DNA of 64,000 nucleotides from Pegea sp. RAD2-039 (taxonomy: Eukaryota > Chordata > Thaliacea > Salpida > Salpidae): NCBI GenBank assembly GCA_034620365.1, contig JAQGEQ010000380.1:2666001-2730000 (forward strand). The letters are read 5' to 3'. The translations under genes and the position numbers were made by a program. Each line of letters starts with the position of its first letter. Position 1 is the first letter of the stretch. Below, piece by piece: positions 60,193-64,000 of the stretch. The notes under the pieces are model-generated. The model ran no database searches and had not been told where the DNA came from. It was given only the letters and a program-made list of their open reading frames with translations.

Positions 60193-63100
60193 CTAATTAT
60201 TCATCTTCTGTCTTTTCATCTTTGCACCTTTCGAAGCACCTTTCTTCGCAGCTTTCACGAAGCCATTGAATTGACCTTTTAGCTTCTTCTGTTTACGTCG
60301 ATTTAAAACAGCGCTATCAAGTGGCAAATATGCGTAAGGCTCATGACCTTTGACCTTTACATCTCCTTTCGCTTTTCGATTCTTATAAACGCTTCCATCT
60401 TGGAATCCAGAAACATCTCGATGTATTCCAGAGCCTCCAGGCTTGTATCCAGACTTTTTAGAAGCCTTTGATGTTGCAACACTCATGACGTCATCATCAT
60501 CATCACTGACGTCATCACGTTTCCGCTTGAGCGCACTACGGGCGGGTTTGTCAGACTTGGACTTGCCGATACTTCGCAGGACATCATCATCATCATTGAT
60601 GTTGTCATCACCAGCGTCGATAATAAGTCGTCCATCTTCAGTAGTCCTGAAGTCAGCAGCGCGTTTTGATGACGACATCGATGACGACGACGAAATGATC
60701 TTGTTGCTAAGCGACGCATCAAGAAGATCGATTGGATCTTCTTCAGCATCTTCTAACATGGAAGCAGATCTCGTCTTTTTCTTTCGATTCTTTTTCATCG
60801 GTTTCTCATCTTCCTCAAACTCCGAATCATCATCCGACGAGTCTTCCAATAACTCTTCCATCGTCTCTCGCGTCTTCTTTTTGATGACGTCATCACCAGT
60901 GACTTCATTGTCACCTACATTGCGCTTATCAGCGCTTTTACGCGCAGCACGAGCCTTCATCTTGTGCAAATGTTGAAGTTGCTTTTTAAGGTTGTCAGGA
61001 GCTTTCGATTCGATGATGTCATAGCTGAACTTACGAAGAAGCTTCTCGAGAAGTTCACGAAGTGGACGGCGAAAGTGACGCTGCATTTCCTGCTTCCAAC
61101 CACGCATCGCGTCCAACAACGGACTCAAGTATCCGTCAATCAGCGCGGAGTCTTTGAAGAGGATCTTGATGAAGATAAGAGCGGCTTTGACGTGATCGCG
61201 AACATTTGTCGACAGCTGAGCGCAGACATGGGTGAATGTGACGTCGATGAGTTTAGCGGAGATCTGAGGCTTGAAATCGAAGAGAAGACTGGAAAGCGCG
61301 TAAATGCAACACGTGATCATGTGAGAGGAAGATTCGAATCCTTGAAAAATCATTTCAAAGAAGTCTTCTAAAGATTGAACGTAAAGATTAGCGCAAGATT
61401 TTAAAAGATTGAAAGCTGCAGTCTTGCTCTTCTGATGATCTCGGAGAGATGAGAGACATTCTGGAAGGATGTCTTGGATGAAGTCTTTACATTGATCTTC
61501 ATCATTTGATGAAAGTCTAATGATAATCTGATTGATACAGTTGAGACGCGATCCCTTCGACGGAGGAGTCACTCTTCGGTTTTCTAGCTCATCAACAAAG
61601 ATCTTTCTCAATTCAGTGATCTTATTAAGGAGGAACTTTTGACAAGGATCATTTAAAGATGAGAGGATTTCTTCCAACACTCTGTAAGCTTTCTTTTGTA
61701 AACTCTGATGACCCGATCCCAGCATCGGTTTCATGTACTCATAGATCGAGACGATGTCCTCTTCTTCCAACTTTGCGACGAGCGCTATCAAAATATCGAG
61801 CATCGCGAGGCGCTGCGCGTCATCAAAGCTCTCAGAGAAGACACGTGACTTTAATTGGTCAAAAAGCGGCTTGACATCACCGCTCGAGACAATTTTTGTG
61901 AAATGACGAATCGTTTCGAGAGCCGCAAGCTGAGTTGGAGACTTTTTACGATTTGCTTCTACGATCTGATTCTTTGTGTCTTTTGGAAGTTGGGAGTCGA
62001 TGTAGATGTTGAATAAAATCGGAAGAAAGTTCTTTGAGTATCTTCTTAACGTATTTTTGCAATCTTCATCTGATGTGGAGTCGTTGATGAGATTTCGGAG
62101 TCCTTGCATAATCAGATTACGAAGATTAGATTCTGTCTCAAGGGCTAATCCAAGTCGTCGCGCGTTTGCAGCGACAAAAGCGGTTTTTACATCAGTTGCT
62201 TTGTGACAGTATGATGGGAATAGCTCCCAACATTGCTGATGAAGAGTCTTGTAAGTGACAGAGAGAACTTTATCATCAGATTGTTCAAGTGATTGAGAAT
62301 ATTTGAGGAAGTTGTTGGCGAGAGGAAGAAAATAATTGAAGAAATGATTTAGCTGAGTCCTTGTGATGTGTTGACGTAGAAGAGGGAAGATCCAACTTCT
62401 TGAAAAGTCTTTATCATCTGATTCACCTCCTTTTAATAACAATGGAATTGCTTTTAGGAATTTTTGTGGTCCAAATAATTTGATTGAAGCTTCAAGGGCT
62501 TGATCTAATTCTCTTCTGTGCATGAAGTTTGGCAAACTTCTTAAATCAGCTAAAGTCTTCAAACTTCCACTAACTAAATTGAAGTCATCGATTGAAAGAA
62601 GTTTTGTGAAAATAATTTGATAAAATTCACAGATTTTGTTCCAAACTTTTTGATATTTATATTTTAAACAATCTTCTAACAACTTACAAAATGAAATTAA
62701 AACATTTTCAGTTTCTTCCAACCCACTGTTTGATTGTTTGAAATTACCAAACTCTATTAAAACAACTCCAACCGCTTTGGAAGCTAATTCACAAACTGAT
62801 TCATTATCAGATAGTAATAGCTTGAAAGCTGCAACTGAGAACTTGAGTACATGCTTTAACATATTTGCTTCATCTGATTTACTAATATTCTTCAACAGAT
62901 TATTAATACCGTTCTTCATCACATTCAACCAATCACGTGACAGCTGAGGGTCATTTGAATTTGGATGACAATCATATAAAGCAGAAATAATTTGACCATT
63001 TAACTCAACTGGAAGAGTTTTTATGGAAGGTGAACTCTCAAACATTTTACAAATAGTTTGAAGGCAAACTGATTTAACAACAGAATCAGACAGAGTCATG

Positions 63101-63957
63101 TAAGGTAGAATCAATTCACAGGATTTCTTCAGTTGGGTTTTATGAAAAACTTGCATTACACTGCCCAGAAGTTGTAAAACATGACACACAGCAGATTGTG
63201 ACAGATGCTTGCTGGGTTCTAATTGGTTGTTACAATATACAGCGGTTTCCTTGGCAGCAGGATGGACAATATCCTCATTTGCATATGACAAGGGACTTGT
63301 ACAGAGAATTTTTATGATACCAGCATGAGCAGACTTCCTAATTTTGGGCTTTGGATAGCATATGAAAGATAAAAGTGTGTGATAGATATTCATACATGAA
63401 GAAGTTTGCCAGATATTTAAACCAGCTTGATGTAGAAGACTTGACAAAGATGACAAAGTAGATTTTACTAAAGCTGTTGGTAACTTATCAATATCATTTT
63501 CAGAATTTTTTATAAGAACATCACAAAGCAGCTGAGCAACTCTTCCAAATTTTGCTTGAAGTACAGCAGTTGGCATTCTTTTAATTGTCATTGAAAGCAG
63601 ATAAATAACTGCTGCTTTATATTCGATGTCTTCAACAGTTTCAAGGGAAGTTATTAAAGTTGCAAAGTAATCAGTAATGGACTCAGTACCGCCTTTTTCT
63701 CGAATAACATCAGTGATTGCAGCATGTACAACACACAGTTCTGTATGTTGGTTGTTCTGCCAATAACGTTGTACTTTCTTGAAAGTCTGATTTGAACAGT
63801 CAGACAAACCACTTAGAAAAGTTGCTGAAGACTCAGCACTTTCACTTTCAGCAACATCCATCCGTGCAATTCCACTCGTGATCTCATTATGGACTGCCAA
63901 CATGTCTGTAGTTAACAATTGGTTCTCATTTTTTGTTAAAACTGTTTTATCTTTCAT
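60193..63957 (-). CDS. RRP12: RRP12-like ribosome biogenesis protein
   Basis: Single-exon frame of 1,254 residues, near the length of human RRP12 (about 1,300). The body is a HEAT-type helical solenoid. The N-terminus has SCMNIYHTLLSFICYPKPKI and the next region (about 370-640) matches the NUC173-type domain of RRP12, with phrases such as LPNFMHRRELDQALEASI and KAIPLLLKGGES. From about 985 the protein turns into alternating acidic and basic low-complexity stretches (DDVIKKKTRETMEELLEDSS, KPMKKNRKKKTRS, KRKRDDVSDDDDD), then a conserved-looking GYKPGGSGIHRDVSG and YLPLDSAVLNRR, and ends in a basic nucleolar tail (KKGASKGAKMKRQKMNN). Known role: nuclear export and maturation of pre-40S and pre-60S particles. 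It is intronless while anillin next door has 21 introns. The 3' part of the gene has strongly raised GC compared with the 5' part. Confidence 0.92.
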   Translation of the reverse strand: MKDKTVLTKNENQLLTTDMLAVHNEITSGIARMDVAESESAESSATFLSGLSDCSNQTFKKVQRYWQNNQHTELCVVHAAITDVIREKGGTESITDYFATLITSLETVEDIEYKAAVIYLLSMTIKRMPTAVLQAKFGRVAQLLCDVLIKNSENDIDKLPTALVKSTLSSLSSLLHQAGLNIWQTSSCMNIYHTLLSFICYPKPKIRKSAHAGIIKILCTSPLSYANEDIVHPAAKETAVYCNNQLEPSKHLSQSAVCHVLQLLGSVMQVFHKTQLKKSCELILPYMTLSDSVVKSVCLQTICKMFESSPSIKTLPVELNGQIISALYDCHPNSNDPQLSRDWLNVMKNGINNLLKNISKSDEANMLKHVLKFSVAAFKLLLSDNESVCELASKAVGVVLIEFGNFKQSNSGLEETENVLISFCKLLEDCLKYKYQKVWNKICEFYQIIFTKLLSIDDFNLVSGSLKTLADLRSLPNFMHRRELDQALEASIKLFGPQKFLKAIPLLLKGGESDDKDFSRSWIFPLLRQHITRTQLNHFFNYFLPLANNFLKYSQSLEQSDDKVLSVTYKTLHQQCWELFPSYCHKATDVKTAFVAANARRLGLALETESNLRNLIMQGLRNLINDSTSDEDCKNTLRRYSKNFLPILFNIYIDSQLPKDTKNQIVEANRKKSPTQLAALETIRHFTKIVSSGDVKPLFDQLKSRVFSESFDDAQRLAMLDILIALVAKLEEEDIVSIYEYMKPMLGSGHQSLQKKAYRVLEEILSSLNDPCQKFLLNKITELRKIFVDELENRRVTPPSKGSRLNCINQIIIRLSSNDEDQCKDFIQDILPECLSSLRDHQKSKTAAFNLLKSCANLYVQSLEDFFEMIFQGFESSSHMITCCIYALSSLLFDFKPQISAKLIDVTFTHVCAQLSTNVRDHVKAALIFIKILFKDSALIDGYLSPLLDAMRGWKQEMQRHFRRPLRELLEKLLRKFSYDIIESKAPDNLKKQLQHLHKMKARAARKSADKRNVGDNEVTGDDVIKKKTRETMEELLEDSSDDDSEFEEDEKPMKKNRKKKTRSASMLEDAEEDPIDLLDASLSNKIISSSSSMSSSKRAADFRTTEDGRLIIDAGDDNINDDDDVLRSIGKSKSDKPARSALKRKRDDVSDDDDDVMSVATSKASKKSGYKPGGSGIHRDVSGFQDGSVYKNRKAKGDVKVKGHEPYAYLPLDSAVLNRRKQKKLKGQFNGFVKAAKKGASKGAKMKRQKMNN

Positions 63958-64000
63958 TCTTAATAAAGCTTTTTTTCGATATTTGTTTGTTACAGGGTTA

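Noticed and set aside
60443-60976. 177-codon plus-strand frame inside RRP12
   Set aside because: It is the antisense shadow of the Asp/Ser-rich RRP12 C-terminus.

Overview
The window looks like a compact, AT-rich nuclear genome of an invertebrate animal. Genes have short introns (often 45-300 nt) with GT-AG or occasional GC-AG borders. The gene set is metazoan: a TDRD5-like LOTUS/Tudor protein, an ATGL/PNPLA2 lipase, a MARF1-type NYN nuclease, a myocardin-related transcription factor (MRTF), BBS4, a PP2C phosphatase, anillin and RRP12. Several non-LTR retrotransposon families and one tRNA-derived SINE are present. A tunicate-like animal is a guess from gene style, recurring TGACGTCA and CCTAGCAACC words, and splice acceptors just upstream of several start codons; the sequence does not prove it.

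Layout. 1-553 (+) is the end of a COMM-domain gene. 2552-5931 (+) is a seven-exon LOTUS/Tudor gene. 7000-7625 is a decayed LINE. 8766-10313 (+) is an intronless-CDS ATGL-like lipase. 12430-13807 holds remnants of two further LINEs. 15877-17037 (-) is a single-exon NYN-domain protein. 17066-22567 is AT-rich and apparently gene-free. 22568-27177 (+) is a 13-exon MRTF. 29425-32192 (-) is a 12-exon BBS4. 33185-36136 is a decayed copy of the same LINE that is intact at 56.5 kb. 39497-43477 (-) is a new three-exon model for a small six-cysteine, one-membrane-span protein resembling Shisa. 43939-45546 (-) is a four-exon PP2C. 45706-45893 is the SINE. 49979-55206 (-) is a 22-exon anillin. 56460-59611 (+) is a LINE with an uninterrupted 979-residue endonuclease/reverse transcriptase. 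60193-63957 (-) is single-exon RRP12.

The genes are ordinary housekeeping, cytoskeletal, ciliary and germline genes and do not form an operon-like system. MRTF (actin-regulated transcription) and anillin (actin/septin scaffold) are functionally related, as are the LOTUS/Tudor and MARF1-like proteins (germline RNA control), but they are far apart and linkage may be accidental. The most interesting non-gene signal is a 3' hairpin tail shared by five copies of one LINE family and by the tRNA-derived SINE, implying that the SINE borrows that LINE's machinery. Exon coordinates were derived by eye from reading frame, splice signals and family resemblance; exon phases were checked to add up in every model given.
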